Positions 25,459 to 34,520 of a stretch of 64,000 nt of DNA are shown here, piece by piece (position 1 is the stretch's first letter; each line of letters opens with the position of its first letter). Source of the DNA: Brucella haematophila (GTDB lineage Bacteria; Pseudomonadota; Alphaproteobacteria; Rhizobiales; Rhizobiaceae); the NCBI RefSeq assembly GCF_005938105.1, contig NZ_VCPE01000019.1, positions 62,001-126,000 on the forward strand. Reading direction: 5' to 3'. The translations under genes were made by a program, and so were the position numbers. The notes beneath the pieces were generated by a model that saw only the letters and a list, made by a program, of their open reading frames with translations, had not been told where the DNA came from and did not search any database.

Positions 25459-26822
25459 AAAAGATCATCTATAACGCCTTCGCGCATGTCACGCCGAACC
25501 ACCACAGCCATGGCTATTGGCGGCATCCTAATGGCCGCCATCAGGTGGATTTCAAAAAGCTCCAGCCCTGGATCGAACTTGCACAGGAAGCCGAACGCGG
25601 CTTTTTCGATGCGGTTTTTCTGGCAGATGTTGCCGGTGTTTACGACAAGTTTCGCGGCGGAAAGGAAACCTCGATCCGCACCGCGATGCAGTTTCCGAGC
25701 CACGATCCGGCAAGTCTCGTTTCGGCGCTGGCCGCCGCCACGAAACATATAGGCTTTGCGGTGACAAGTTCGGTCTTGCAGGAGCATCCTTTCGGCTTTG
25801 CCCGCAAGATGTCGACACTTGATCACTTCACTGACGGGCGTGTGGCGTGGAACATCGTCACCTCCTATCTCGACAATGCCGCCCGCAATTACGGTCTGGA
25901 AGCGCTGCCGCAGCATGACGACCGCTATGCCTGGGCCGAGGAATATCTCGAAGTCGTCTACAAGCTGTGGGAAAGCAGCTGGGAAGACGATGCGCTGCAA
26001 GCCGATGCCGAGCGCGAGATTTATGCCGATCCGGCCAAGGTGCACACGATCAATCATGTGGGCGAGCGCTATCGTGTTGAGGGTCCGCATATTGTCGAGC
26101 CGTCACCGCAACGCACGCCCTTCCTGTTTCAGGCAGGAGCGTCGGAAGCAGGACGCGATTTTGCAGCCAAACATGCGGAAGCGACCTTCATTCCTGCCCG
26201 GACGCCCGAAGGCGCACGGCAGGACATTGAAGACATACGCGCCCGCGCCATTGCCTTCGGACGCCAGCCGGACGATCTCAAGTTCATCGTTTCTCTGGCG
26301 CCGGTGATTGGCGCGACTGAAGAGGAGGCGCATCGCAAGCGCCGCGAGCTGAAGGAATGGTTGAGCATCGAGGCGTTGCAGTCGTTCTGGAGCGGCGGCA
26401 TGGGCGTCGATCTCTCAGATATTGATCCGACGCGGCGGCTCGATGAAATTCTGGAGACCAATTATGTGCGCGGCAATGTGCGGGCCTTCATTCAGGCCGC
26501 ACCGAGCGGCGTCGTCACCTTCGGCGATCTTCTCAAGGAAACTGTTTCGGGCCGTTTTGCCGGCACGCCGGAACAGGTGGCAGACGAAATACAGCGCTAT
26601 GTCGATGTGGGTGTCGATGGCTTCAACATTGTCCCGGTGACGACGCTTGGCTGGTGGCCGGAATTCGTGGACGGCGTGGTGCCGGTGCTACAACAGCGCG
26701 GCCTGATCCAGACCGAATATCGGGAAGGAACGCTGCGCGAAAAGATCAGCGGAAAGAGCGCTCGACTGCCAGCCTATCATGCAGGCCGCAACTGGCCGGT
26801 AACGCAAGTCGCCGCCGAATAG
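25455..26822 (+). CDS. FMN-dependent monooxygenase, NtaA/SnaA/DszA family
   Basis: This 455-residue bacterial luciferase-like protein would use FMNH2 from a separate reductase and O2 to oxidise a small organic substrate. It shows the family segment Ala-Trp-Asn-Ile-Val-Thr-Ser-Tyr near residue 133. The substrate/flavin region near residue 220 reads Pro-Gln-Arg-Thr-Pro-Phe-Leu-Phe-Gln-Ala-Gly-Ala-Ser. Gly-Thr-Pro-Glu-Gln-Val-Ala-Asp is in the C-terminal part. The ATG at 25455 overlaps the preceding stop; the longer open frame is not used. No reductase is in this operon, but a flavin reductase gene at 44139 shares an upstream motif. The substrate is unknown. Confidence 0.85.
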   Translation: MKKIIYNAFAHVTPNHHSHGYWRHPNGRHQVDFKKLQPWIELAQEAERGFFDAVFLADVAGVYDKFRGGKETSIRTAMQFPSHDPASLVSALAAATKHIGFAVTSSVLQEHPFGFARKMSTLDHFTDGRVAWNIVTSYLDNAARNYGLEALPQHDDRYAWAEEYLEVVYKLWESSWEDDALQADAEREIYADPAKVHTINHVGERYRVEGPHIVEPSPQRTPFLFQAGASEAGRDFAAKHAEATFIPARTPEGARQDIEDIRARAIAFGRQPDDLKFIVSLAPVIGATEEEAHRKRRELKEWLSIEALQSFWSGGMGVDLSDIDPTRRLDEILETNYVRGNVRAFIQAAPSGVVTFGDLLKETVSGRFAGTPEQVADEIQRYVDVGVDGFNIVPVTTLGWWPEFVDGVVPVLQQRGLIQTEYREGTLREKISGKSARLPAYHAGRNWPVTQVAAE

Positions 26823-26823
26823 A

Positions 26824-26923
26824 GCATTTCCAGCAAAAGTGCGAAGCGGTTTTGCGTCCGGAAATGCTAAAAAACAAAAACTTAGAGCGGTTCCGACGAT
26901 TCCGTCAAACAGGAACCGCTCTA
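26824..26923. repeat. Two-hairpin palindromic intergenic repeat (Bru-RS-like)
   Basis: The first hairpin pairs 26824-26831 with 26860-26867 and has an inner stem 26833-26838 with 26850-26855. The second pairs 26883-26894 with 26912-26923. A diverged copy with the same order of motifs lies at 36657-36720. On the minus strand the second hairpin is followed by a T-rich run, so it may also terminate the operon ending at 26966. Confidence 0.7.
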
Positions 26924-26928
26924 GATAT

Positions 26929-26958
26929 AGCGGAGCGCCGATCACTCGGCGCTCCGCT
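26929..26958. terminator. Strong stem-loop just after the TIM-barrel gene
   Basis: A perfect 13-bp GC-rich stem (26929-26941 with 26946-26958) closes a TCAC loop. It lies 8 bases beyond the stop codon on the minus strand. It lacks a directly adjoining T-run, so it may act with the neighbouring repeat hairpin or protect the mRNA end. Confidence 0.55.
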
Positions 26959-26965
26959 TCAGATA

Positions 26966-27784
26966 TTATCGTGCCAAACCTGCATCTTGCAGGAACTTGA
27001 CCGACGGCATGATCTTGTTCTTGTCGCGCAGTTCGAGGATCAGGCGCGGATTGCTTTCCAGCTGGGCCAGAGCGGCGAAAACGCCATGCCAGCGTATGGT
27101 GCCTTCACCGATGCCCCAATGACGATCCGCATGGCCGTCCGCATCCTGCAGATGGACGTGCTGCAGGCGGTTGCCTGCACGGCGGATAAAGTAATCGACA
27201 GGATGCGCGCCAAGCGAGCCATAGGTGAAATGGGCATGGCCGGTATCGACTGAAACCGCGACCGATGGCGACTGGAAGCTGTCTGCGAGCAGGCAGCGCG
27301 CGTCGGTGTCGATGTCTTCGATATTCTCGATCACCAGCGTGCAGCCGATTTCTTCGGCGCGCTTGACGACTGGCGCCAGCGTTTCATGGGCATAGTCCAC
27401 GATCTGCGGGCCGCTTTCCGGGAAATTGTCGATATTGTTATAGGTCCAGAAATTATAGGGGCTGTGAATCACCATCTGCGTAGCGCCGATGAATTCACAA
27501 ACCTCCAGTCCCTGAAGATAACGCTCAGTGACGATCTTGCGAATGTCTTCGTCCTGATTGGAGAAGTTGAGACCCCAGAAAGGACCGTGAATGCCAAGGC
27601 GGCCCTTGTAGCCGTCAAGCAAGGTCTTGATGCGGCTTGCTGGTGTCTTCCAGTCTGCTTTCAGGAGAGCAACATGGACAAAATCCTGTATCTCCAGATC
27701 GCGGTTTTCCGACAGGATGAAATCGAGATTTTCTTCGAGATAGGACAGCGGCACGGCTGCGCCGAGAAGCGGCAGGTCGGACAT
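26966..27784 (-). CDS. Sugar phosphate isomerase/epimerase-like TIM-barrel protein
   Basis: This 272-residue protein belongs to the xylose isomerase-like (AP endonuclease 2) superfamily. Metal-binding and active-site residues appear in His-Gly-Pro-Phe-Trp-Gly-Leu, His-Ser-Pro-Tyr, Glu-Asn-Ile-Glu-Asp, Asp-Thr-Gly-His-Ala-His and a late His-Leu-Gln-Asp segment. The start at 27784 follows AGGAA. It is the last gene of an operon with a family-5 ABC importer and a glycerophosphodiesterase, so it may convert the sugar or polyol released by that enzyme. The reaction itself is not known. Confidence 0.75.
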   Translation of the reverse strand: MSDLPLLGAAVPLSYLEENLDFILSENRDLEIQDFVHVALLKADWKTPASRIKTLLDGYKGRLGIHGPFWGLNFSNQDEDIRKIVTERYLQGLEVCEFIGATQMVIHSPYNFWTYNNIDNFPESGPQIVDYAHETLAPVVKRAEEIGCTLVIENIEDIDTDARCLLADSFQSPSVAVSVDTGHAHFTYGSLGAHPVDYFIRRAGNRLQHVHLQDADGHADRHWGIGEGTIRWHGVFAALAQLESNPRLILELRDKNKIMPSVKFLQDAGLAR

Positions 27785-27824
27785 AATCAATTTCCTGGAT
27801 TGACCGGAAGCCATAAGGATAGAG

Positions 27825-27865
27825 CGGTTCTGCCTCGCCTCCGGATTGATGTGCAGGCAGAACCG
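27825..27865. repeat. Stem-loop between the phosphodiesterase and TIM-barrel genes
   Basis: An 11-bp perfect stem (27825-27835 with 27855-27865) has a 19-base loop. Its left flank TAGAGCGGTTC matches the start of the second hairpin of the 26883-26923 repeat, so it is probably a short member of the same repeat family. It sits inside an operon and may adjust expression of the distal gene. Confidence 0.6.
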
Positions 27866-27883
27866 TTGTTCAGGTAATATGTG

Positions 27884-28651
27884 TCAGGCTGTGGCTTCAG
27901 CCAGTGCCAGACGCGATGCGATCACCAGATCGGGACTGTCGGAGGTGATGTAGGCAACGTCACGCTCCATCCAGCGGTCGATCAGTGCGCGATCATTGAG
28001 CGTCCACACGCCAAGGCGGTCCTTGGGAAACAGCGACGTGATGCGATCGAATTCGGCTTCGAACAATTCGTGGTGAACACCCACATAACGGACCAGAGGT
28101 TCAACACTGCGGAAGAAGGTTTCCAGCCCGCCATTGCGCTCCACCCATTGTGCGTTGAGTGAAATCAGCCGGTCGATTTCCGGCGCGATTTCCGCGCAAT
28201 GTTCAACCACGCTGCGGTCGAAGGAGTGCAGCACGACATGATCGCCAATGTTGCGGGCGCGGATGATTTCCACGGCCTTTTCCACCAGACCGTGATAGGG
28301 CTTGCCGTCCGAGCCGGATTTCAGTTCGACATAGAGAAGCACGTCCGGCCGCGCGGCGAAGACATCGAGCACGTCCTCGAAGGTGGGGATGTGATCGGCG
28401 GTAACCGTGCCCTGTTCGTCTTTCAGCCGAACGGCGCGACGACCAGCATCATCAAGCGCGCGCACGTCACCGGAGCCTGTAGTGGTACGGTCGAGCGAGG
28501 CGTCATGAATGACGAGAATTTGCCCGGCATCAGTCAGGTGAAGATCGAACTCCACGCTATCGATGTCGAGGTCCAGAACGTTGCGAAAGCCGGTGAGCGA
28601 ATTTTCCGCCCACAGGTTGCGAGCGCCGCGATGGGCCATGATCTTTTTCAT
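27884..28651 (-). CDS. Glycerophosphodiester phosphodiesterase (GDPD/UgpQ family)
   Basis: This enzyme hydrolyses a phosphodiester to an alcohol and a phosphomonoester. The 255-residue protein has the family start Ala-His-Arg-Gly-Ala at residues 6-10 and Glu-Asn-Ser near 16. Glu-Phe-Asp-Leu-His-Leu-Thr-Asp is near 34, His-Asp near 49, and Glu-Leu-Lys appears in mid-protein. No signal peptide is visible, so it acts in the cytoplasm on an imported substrate. It lies directly after the DppC-like permease in an ABC operon. Agrobacterium agrocinopine operons pair a family-5 importer with a GDPD-type enzyme in the same way, so a sugar phosphodiester substrate is conceivable. Simple glycerophosphodiesters are the conservative alternative. 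Confidence 0.88.
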   Translation of the reverse strand: MKKIMAHRGARNLWAENSLTGFRNVLDLDIDSVEFDLHLTDAGQILVIHDASLDRTTTGSGDVRALDDAGRRAVRLKDEQGTVTADHIPTFEDVLDVFAARPDVLLYVELKSGSDGKPYHGLVEKAVEIIRARNIGDHVVLHSFDRSVVEHCAEIAPEIDRLISLNAQWVERNGGLETFFRSVEPLVRYVGVHHELFEAEFDRITSLFPKDRLGVWTLNDRALIDRWMERDVAYITSDSPDLVIASRLALAEATA

Positions 28652-28662
28652 GTTTTGTGTCC

Positions 28663-29538
28663 TTACTGAACGGTCGGGTCGAGCTTGTCGCGAAGCCAGT
28701 CACCCAGAAGCGAAATGGAGAGGGTCGTCAGAACGATCACCAGTGCCGGAGCCAGCATTATCCACGGCGCACGTGTCAGATATTCGCGCGCGAACCCAAC
28801 CATATTGCCAAGCGACGATTCTGGCGGCTGAACGCCGAGACCGAGGAAGGAAAGGCCGGATTCCATCAGGATGATTTCCGGAAATGTCAGCGTCATCGAG
28901 ACGATCAGCGTCGAGGCGACATTGGGCAGGATATGACGGAAATAGACGCGGAATGGTGTTGCACCGAGCTGCATCACAGCGCTGGCATAGCCCTGTGCTC
29001 CGGCGGAAATGGCAAGGCCACGCGCGATACGGGCATAGCGTTCCCAGCCGTAGAAACCCATCAGGCCGATCAACAGCGGCATGGAATTGCCGAAGAAGGC
29101 GAGCACCGCAAGCGCCAGCACCATGAAGGGCAGGGCGGCCTGAAAATCGGCGAGCATCAACACGATGTGCTCGACCCAGCCGCGAAAGCGGGCGGCGAGA
29201 AAGCCCAGCAAAGTGCCGAAGACGGCAGACAGGATCGTCGCGCCAAAGGCAATCACCAGCGACACGCGGATCGACTGGATCAGGCGCGAATAAACATCGC
29301 GGCCCAACTCATCTGTGCCGAGCCAGTGTCCGGGTGATCCCACCGGAACAAGCCGCGCCATCAGGTCCATCTTGGTGATGGAATAGGGCCGCAGATAGTC
29401 GGCAAAGATCACGACGAACAGCATTAGCGCCAGCCAGAAACAGGCAAAGGCGACGCTCATCGGCATGGTGGTGCGCAGGCGCGTGATGAGCGCAGGCGCC
29501 TTGACGGTGGGGGTGGGGATCAGAGCAGTATCGGTCAT
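28663..29538 (-). CDS. ABC transporter permease, DppC-like
   Basis: This 291-residue permease has six membrane segments. It has the DppC motif Leu-Gly-Thr-Asp-Glu-Leu-Gly-Arg-Asp near residue 78 and Phe-Leu-Gly-Leu-Gly-Val-Gln-Pro-Pro near residue 240. The ATG at 29538 has a GAGGTGG ribosome site; the frame is open further upstream but overlaps the preceding permease gene. It works with the DppB-like subunit encoded 10 bases upstream and two ATPases. Confidence 0.9.
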   Translation of the reverse strand: MTDTALIPTPTVKAPALITRLRTTMPMSVAFACFWLALMLFVVIFADYLRPYSITKMDLMARLVPVGSPGHWLGTDELGRDVYSRLIQSIRVSLVIAFGATILSAVFGTLLGFLAARFRGWVEHIVLMLADFQAALPFMVLALAVLAFFGNSMPLLIGLMGFYGWERYARIARGLAISAGAQGYASAVMQLGATPFRVYFRHILPNVASTLIVSMTLTFPEIILMESGLSFLGLGVQPPESSLGNMVGFAREYLTRAPWIMLAPALVIVLTTLSISLLGDWLRDKLDPTVQ

Positions 29539-29548
29539 TGCGTCCACC

Positions 29549-30475
29549 TCAATGCGCGGCTTTGGTGCGCAGGCGCGGGTCGAGAACGCCGTAGAGCACA
29601 TCGACAACGAGATTGGAGATCACCATGCAGCTTGCAATAATCAGCAGCAGGCATTGCACCACGGCGAGGTCGCGATTGGCGACCGACACCACCAGAAGGC
29701 GGCCAATGCCGGGCCATGAGAAGATGGTTTCGACCACCACCGCCCCGGCAATCAGTGCGCCGACCATGAAGCCGACGATGGTGACAATCGGCACCGATGC
29801 GTTGGGCAAAGCGTGTTTCCACACCACATCGCTCCAGCTGATACCTTTGGCCGATGCCGTGCGGATATAAGGCTGTCCCAGCACTTCGATCATGGCCGAG
29901 CGTGAGAACCGCGCCAGAACCGCCGTGCCGCCAATGGCGATGGTGAGGGTCGGCAGAATGCCGTGAATCCATGTATCGCTGCCGCCGGATGGCAGCACGC
30001 CGAGCTGCACCGAGAAGATCAGTACCAGCACCAGACCGAGCACGAAAGACGGCACGGTGAAGCCGAGGATCGACAGGGTGATGACGCCACGGTCGGCGAT
30101 GCCCTGACGGTGCAGCGCGGCGTAGACGCCTGCCGGAATGCCGAGGCAGAGCTTGATGATGAGCGCCGGAATGGTGATCTGGAGCGTGGCGGGCACACGT
30201 TGCAGCACCAGATCGATAGCCGGTGCCTTGTCGCGCATCGAGATGCCGAAATCGAAGCTCAATATGCCCTTGAGATAGGACAGATATTGCAGCCAGATGG
30301 GGTCGTCGAGGCCCCACGCCTTGCGGAAGGCATCGATGGATTCCTGTGGCGCATCAGGGCCGAGCATGATCTGCGCCGGGTCACCGGACATGCGCAGCAC
30401 CACGAAGGCAAAGGTCATCACCAGAAAGACGGTGATCAGCGCGCGGAAAAGACGGGACGCTATGAAGGTAAGCAT
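29549..30475 (-). CDS. ABC transporter permease, DppB-like
   Basis: This 308-residue permease has the DppB N terminus (Phe-Ile-Ala-Ser-Arg-Leu-Phe-Arg-Ala) and Arg-Met-Ser-Gly-Asp-Pro-Ala near residue 30. The loop motif Gln-Pro-Tyr-Ile-Arg-Thr-Ala-Ser-Ala-Lys-Gly is near residue 200, with Phe-Ser-Trp-Pro-Gly-Ile-Gly near residue 254. The start at 30475 removes 57 open codons that overlap the ATPase gene. It lies 7 bases after that gene's stop. Confidence 0.9.
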   Translation of the reverse strand: MLTFIASRLFRALITVFLVMTFAFVVLRMSGDPAQIMLGPDAPQESIDAFRKAWGLDDPIWLQYLSYLKGILSFDFGISMRDKAPAIDLVLQRVPATLQITIPALIIKLCLGIPAGVYAALHRQGIADRGVITLSILGFTVPSFVLGLVLVLIFSVQLGVLPSGGSDTWIHGILPTLTIAIGGTAVLARFSRSAMIEVLGQPYIRTASAKGISWSDVVWKHALPNASVPIVTIVGFMVGALIAGAVVVETIFSWPGIGRLLVVSVANRDLAVVQCLLLIIASCMVISNLVVDVLYGVLDPRLRTKAAH

Positions 30476-30482
30476 GGGTGCC

Positions 30483-31457
30483 TCACGCAGCGCTTTTCGC
30501 CGGCTCAACGAAGTGACAAGCCGTACGCCGGTCAAAGCCGGTTGATTCCAGATCGGGCATCGTCGTCGGGCATTGAAAGCCCGCCACCGGACACCGGGGA
30601 TGAAACACGCAACCGCTTGGGCGGTTTGCGGGGTTTGGCGGTTCACCCTTGAGGATCATGCGCTGGTTGAATTTCTTGCCCGGTATGGGAACGGAAGACA
30701 CCAAGGCCTTGGTATAGGGGTGCTGGGGTGTTTCGAAGATGACGCCGGAGCTTGCCTCTTCGACGATCTTGCCGAGATACATGACGGCGACGCGGTCGCA
30801 GATGTTGCGCACGACCTTCAGATCGTGGCTGATGAACACCATGGCGATGCCATGTTTTTCTTGCAGGTCGCGCAGCAGATTGACCACCTGCGCCTGAATG
30901 GAAACATCGAGCGCGGAAACCGGTTCGTCGCAGACCAGCAGCCTAGGGCTGGTTGCAAGGGCTCGGGCGATGATGACGCGCTGGCGCTGGCCGCCGGACA
31001 ATTCATGCGGATAGCGTTCGCCCTGATCACGGCGCAGCCCGACGGATTGCATCAGTTCGCTGACGCGTTCCTTCAGTTCCGCGCCGGAAGCTAGCCCATG
31101 AATTTGTAGCGGCTCGCCGATCTGTGCCGCAATCGGCAGGCGGCGATCCAGTGCCGCCAAGGGGTCCTGAAAGACAAGCTGCATCTGCGCCCGCAATTTG
31201 CGCCAATCAGCTGTGTGGCGGCGCGGCAATGGCTTGCCGTCGAACAGAACCTCGCCCTCGGTGGCGTCGTCTATGCCAAGCAGCATGCGCCCGAGCGTGG
31301 ACTTGCCGCAGCCGGATTCACCGACGATGCCAAGCGTCTCGCCGGGCTGGACACGCAGGCTGACCCCATCCACCGCCTTGACCGGATCGGCTTTTTTGAA
31401 GAGGCCGTCGCTCCGGTAAACCCGTACCAGATTGTTTGCTTCGAGCAGGAAACTCAT
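30483..31457 (-). CDS. ABC transporter ATP-binding protein, DppF-like
   Basis: This 324-residue ATPase has Walker A Gly-Glu-Ser-Gly-Cys-Gly-Lys-Ser near residue 49, Leu-Ser-Gly-Gly-Gln near residue 158 and an Asp-Glu-Pro Walker B. The C-terminal oligopeptide-transporter extension contains a Cys-rich segment (Gly-Cys-Val-Phe-His-Pro-Arg-Cys-Pro, then later Cys residues). In some OppD/DppD-type ATPases this region binds an iron-sulfur cluster. It starts inside the stop of the DppD-like gene (ATGA overlap). Confidence 0.9.
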   Translation of the reverse strand: MSFLLEANNLVRVYRSDGLFKKADPVKAVDGVSLRVQPGETLGIVGESGCGKSTLGRMLLGIDDATEGEVLFDGKPLPRRHTADWRKLRAQMQLVFQDPLAALDRRLPIAAQIGEPLQIHGLASGAELKERVSELMQSVGLRRDQGERYPHELSGGQRQRVIIARALATSPRLLVCDEPVSALDVSIQAQVVNLLRDLQEKHGIAMVFISHDLKVVRNICDRVAVMYLGKIVEEASSGVIFETPQHPYTKALVSSVPIPGKKFNQRMILKGEPPNPANRPSGCVFHPRCPVAGFQCPTTMPDLESTGFDRRTACHFVEPAKSAA

Positions 31458-32458
31458 GCCAGAGCGCCTTCTGTCGGGATGGTGCGGCTGTGATAGACGT
31501 GCGATGCCGCGCTTTCCGCATGGGGGTGAAAGCAGGCGACCTTCTGGCCGTTTCGCATCAGAAGATCGGGAATTGCGCTCATGCATGTGTCACTGGCTTG
31601 CGCACAGCGTGGCGCGAATGCGCAGCCTGTCGGGAGATTGCGCGGATCGGGCACGGTGCCGGGAATGGCGCGCAGTCGCTCACGTCCGCCGTCAAGACGC
31701 GGGATCGCTTCGAACAGTCCCCGCGTATAGGGGTGCTGTGGCCTGTCGAACAGTTCGATGGTCGGGCCGCTTTCAACGATACGCCCGGCATACATCACAC
31801 AGACGCGTTCGCAAATCTGGCTGACCGCGCCGAGGTCGTGGCTGATGAACACAACGGCCATGCCGGTTTCGCGGCGAATCTGATCCAGAAGATCGAGAAT
31901 CTGCGCCTGAATGGTTACATCAAGGGCTGTGGTGGGTTCGTCGGCGATGAGGACGTCAGGCTGACCGGCCAGCGCGATAGCTATCATTAGCCGCTGGCAC
32001 TGGCCGCCGGAAAACTCATGCGGATAGAGATTGAAACGGCGCGCCGCATCGGGAATGCCGACACGTTCCATCAACTGGACAGCTTCGCTGCGCGCTGCCT
32101 TGTCTTTCAGGCCGCGATGCAGCGACAGCGATTCGACGATCTGATGGCCGACTTTCTTGACGGGATTGAGCGACGAACTCGGATCCTGAAAGATCATGGC
32201 GATACGCCCGCCGCGAACGCTTTCCTTGACGGAGCGGGCGGAGCCAACCAGCTCCCGACCGTCGACCTTGACCGAGCCTGACACGGAAGCCTTGCCGGGG
32301 AGAAGCCCAAGGGCGGCAAGCCAGGTCACGGACTTTCCGCAGCCGGATTCACCGACAAGGCCCAGCGTTTCACCGCGGCTCACGTCGAGATCGATTCCGT
32401 GCAGAACCTGCACGCCGCTGAAAGAGACCTTCAAGTCCCGGATGGAGACGAATGCCAC
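31454..32458 (-). CDS. ABC transporter ATP-binding protein, DppD-like
   Basis: This 334-residue ATPase is the partner of the DppF-like subunit. Walker A (Gly-Glu-Ser-Gly-Cys-Gly-Lys-Ser) is near residue 37, Phe-Ser-Gly-Gly-Gln near residue 150 and Asp-Glu-Pro near residue 175. A Cys-containing C-terminal extension (Gly-Cys-Ala-Phe-Ala-Pro-Arg-Cys) is present. It begins with GTG at 32458 after an AAGGGA site. It is 105 bases downstream of the binding-protein gene, a gap that may allow higher expression of the latter. Confidence 0.9.
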   Translation of the reverse strand: MAFVSIRDLKVSFSGVQVLHGIDLDVSRGETLGLVGESGCGKSVTWLAALGLLPGKASVSGSVKVDGRELVGSARSVKESVRGGRIAMIFQDPSSSLNPVKKVGHQIVESLSLHRGLKDKAARSEAVQLMERVGIPDAARRFNLYPHEFSGGQCQRLMIAIALAGQPDVLIADEPTTALDVTIQAQILDLLDQIRRETGMAVVFISHDLGAVSQICERVCVMYAGRIVESGPTIELFDRPQHPYTRGLFEAIPRLDGGRERLRAIPGTVPDPRNLPTGCAFAPRCAQASDTCMSAIPDLLMRNGQKVACFHPHAESAASHVYHSRTIPTEGALA

Positions 32459-32563
32459 GGTCGTCCCTTTCTTTCGGTCAATCGCGGTCTTTTGCGATTA
32501 TCGATGCAATTTCATTGGGAATGAGAAGGCTGGCATTGTGAAATGCCAGCCCTGGTCTGTGGA

Positions 32564-34192
32564 TCAGACGTTCCAGTTGGTGGAGCGGAAATCCATGGCG
32601 AATGCCGGTGCGGCCTTCCAGTTCAGTTCCTTCTTCATGCCGGTGAAGACGGCATTCTGGTGCAGAACATTGTAGGCCGGGTCTTCGCGCTCGCAGATTT
32701 CCAGCATGCGCTTGATGGCTTTCTTGCGCTGGTCGCGGTCGGTGGATGTTTCCATGATGACCGACAGTTTGTTGACCTCGTCGTTCGACCAGTCCTTCTT
32801 CTGCTGGGCTTCACCATTCGGGCCGAACTGGACCACCAGCGGCGTGATCGGATCGTTGATGTTGTTGGATGCCGACCAGTCACGAACGCCCTTGACGCCT
32901 TCCGGATCGTGAATCTGCGCCCAGTTTTCCTTCATCTCGATCTCGACATTCAGGCCGACCTGCTTCCACATTTCCACCAGAACCTGCGCCGTCGGCGTCT
33001 GGTTGGTGTAGTAGTTGTTCAGCAGGCGGTAAGGGATGGCATCGCCCTTGTAATTGGCCTGCTTGAGGAGATCACGCGCCAGTTCAGGATCGAATTTCGG
33101 CGGCTGCCAGTCATCGATGAACATGTCGGAGGTGCGGAAGCTCTCAAATTGCATGCCAGCCGGTACAACCGTCTGACCAGCCCACAGCGCATCGACAATC
33201 GCCTGACGGTCGATCGAATGGGTCATGGCACGGCGCACCAGCGGATTGCGCAGGATTTCGTTCTGCGTGTTGAAAACGGTGATGCGGTGGTTCCAGATGG
33301 TCGAGCTTTGGATTTCGAGGCCCGGATTGGCGGTAACGGTGCCGATCTGGTCTGGCGGCAGATCGCAGGCAAAGTCGTACTGGCCGGAGATCAGGCCGTT
33401 CACGCGGCTTGCAACTTCCGGCACTTCGACGAAGCGGATTTGCTGTAGCGGCGGCTGGCCACCCCAATATTCGTCGTGGGCTTCGAGAACGAGTTCAACG
33501 TCCGGCTTGTAGCTGGCAACCTTGTAAGGTCCGGTCGTGACCGGCTTGCGCGCCCATTCGGCATAAGACTTGGATTCATCCCAGGCGCGCTTGTTGGCGA
33601 TCTGCGAGCCGAAGGCATAGAGGCGACCTTCGAGCGTGACATCCGGCGTCGCATTGTGGAAGCGGACCGTATATTTGTCTACGGCTTCGACACCGCGCAG
33701 CGCGGGCCAGAGACGGCGCGAAATGCCGGGGATGGCGGCAGGCAGTTCTTTTTCCGTCTGCGGCTTGAAATTGGCTTCATAAAGCGTCTTGCCGCCAGCA
33801 GGCTCGGTGCCGGCAAAAAGGCGCTCGTCGGAGAAGGAGAAAACCACGTCTTCGGCGGTCAGTTCATCGCCATTGTGGAACTTCACGCCCTGACGCAGCT
33901 TCAGTTCGATGGTCTTGTCGTCGAGACGCTTCCATTCGGTGGCGAGGCCCGGAACCGGACCCTGATTGCCCATCCAGTCGCGCAGGATCAGGCCTTCCCA
34001 CAGGTTCGGGAAGAAAACGCGCTCGCCGACATTCGACTGTTCGTTCCAGATGTCGAGCGTGTTGTTGTTGGTGATCTTCTGAACGGCGACGGTGACCGAG
34101 CGGCGCTGATTGGCGCGGACAATCCCTGGCATGATGAACGTGCCAGCGGCAGCGCCCATGAGGCCCAAAGCGTGACGACGATTGATAAGCAT
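32564..34192 (-). CDS. ABC transporter substrate-binding protein, family 5
   Basis: This 542-residue periplasmic protein begins with an arginine-containing signal peptide (Asn-Arg-Arg-His-Ala-Leu-Gly-Leu-Met-Gly, then cleavage after an Ala near residue 27), consistent with Tat export. Family-5 motifs are clear: Leu-Arg-Gln-Gly-Val-Lys-Phe-His-Asn-Gly near residue 98 and Val-Thr-Thr-Gly-Pro-Tyr-Lys-Val near residue 217. It leads a seven-gene minus-strand operon ending with a phosphodiesterase and a TIM-barrel protein. The ligand may therefore be a phosphodiester such as an opine-like sugar phosphodiester; peptides cannot be excluded. Confidence 0.88.
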   Translation of the reverse strand: MLINRRHALGLMGAAAGTFIMPGIVRANQRRSVTVAVQKITNNNTLDIWNEQSNVGERVFFPNLWEGLILRDWMGNQGPVPGLATEWKRLDDKTIELKLRQGVKFHNGDELTAEDVVFSFSDERLFAGTEPAGGKTLYEANFKPQTEKELPAAIPGISRRLWPALRGVEAVDKYTVRFHNATPDVTLEGRLYAFGSQIANKRAWDESKSYAEWARKPVTTGPYKVASYKPDVELVLEAHDEYWGGQPPLQQIRFVEVPEVASRVNGLISGQYDFACDLPPDQIGTVTANPGLEIQSSTIWNHRITVFNTQNEILRNPLVRRAMTHSIDRQAIVDALWAGQTVVPAGMQFESFRTSDMFIDDWQPPKFDPELARDLLKQANYKGDAIPYRLLNNYYTNQTPTAQVLVEMWKQVGLNVEIEMKENWAQIHDPEGVKGVRDWSASNNINDPITPLVVQFGPNGEAQQKKDWSNDEVNKLSVIMETSTDRDQRKKAIKRMLEICEREDPAYNVLHQNAVFTGMKKELNWKAAPAFAMDFRSTNWNV

Positions 34193-34520
34193 GTTTTCCC
34201 CGATCCGTAGCGGCCGCGGAAATCCGCTGGCCAGACTAAAACTGAGGGCGGGGAATAGGCCTCAAATGTAACAGGCTTTTCTCAGTTGCTTGAAGCTTTC
34301 TTGACACTCTTGTGTATAAATCATCGCCCATGCATATATGTTAAGTTGAAATTCAAAGATGACATTTATTTTTACGTGTATCTATTATTTTAAACCGGCA
34401 ATCTGTCGTGGCCTCACATTGGCCCCCTAAATTTTTTCTCGCCCCGCTTTTCGCCGAGAAAAACCTGCCGTAACTTTCGCCTGCACTCTGATTTGTTCTG
34501 TGGGTTTGAAAGCAGCGTTT
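34193..34520. other. Divergent promoter region between the ABC operon and the urease operon
   Basis: No gene was found. The segment 34260-34440 is AT-rich and must hold the promoters for both operons. A plus-strand TTGACA at 34301-34306 and TATAAAT at 34315-34321 are too close together to form one promoter. No convincing NtrC, Nac or Fur-type palindrome could be recognised by eye. Confidence 0.4.

Noticed and set aside
34301-34321. TTGACA and TATAAAT as a sigma-70 promoter for urease
   Set aside because: The two elements are only 8 bases apart, far too close to form one promoter.
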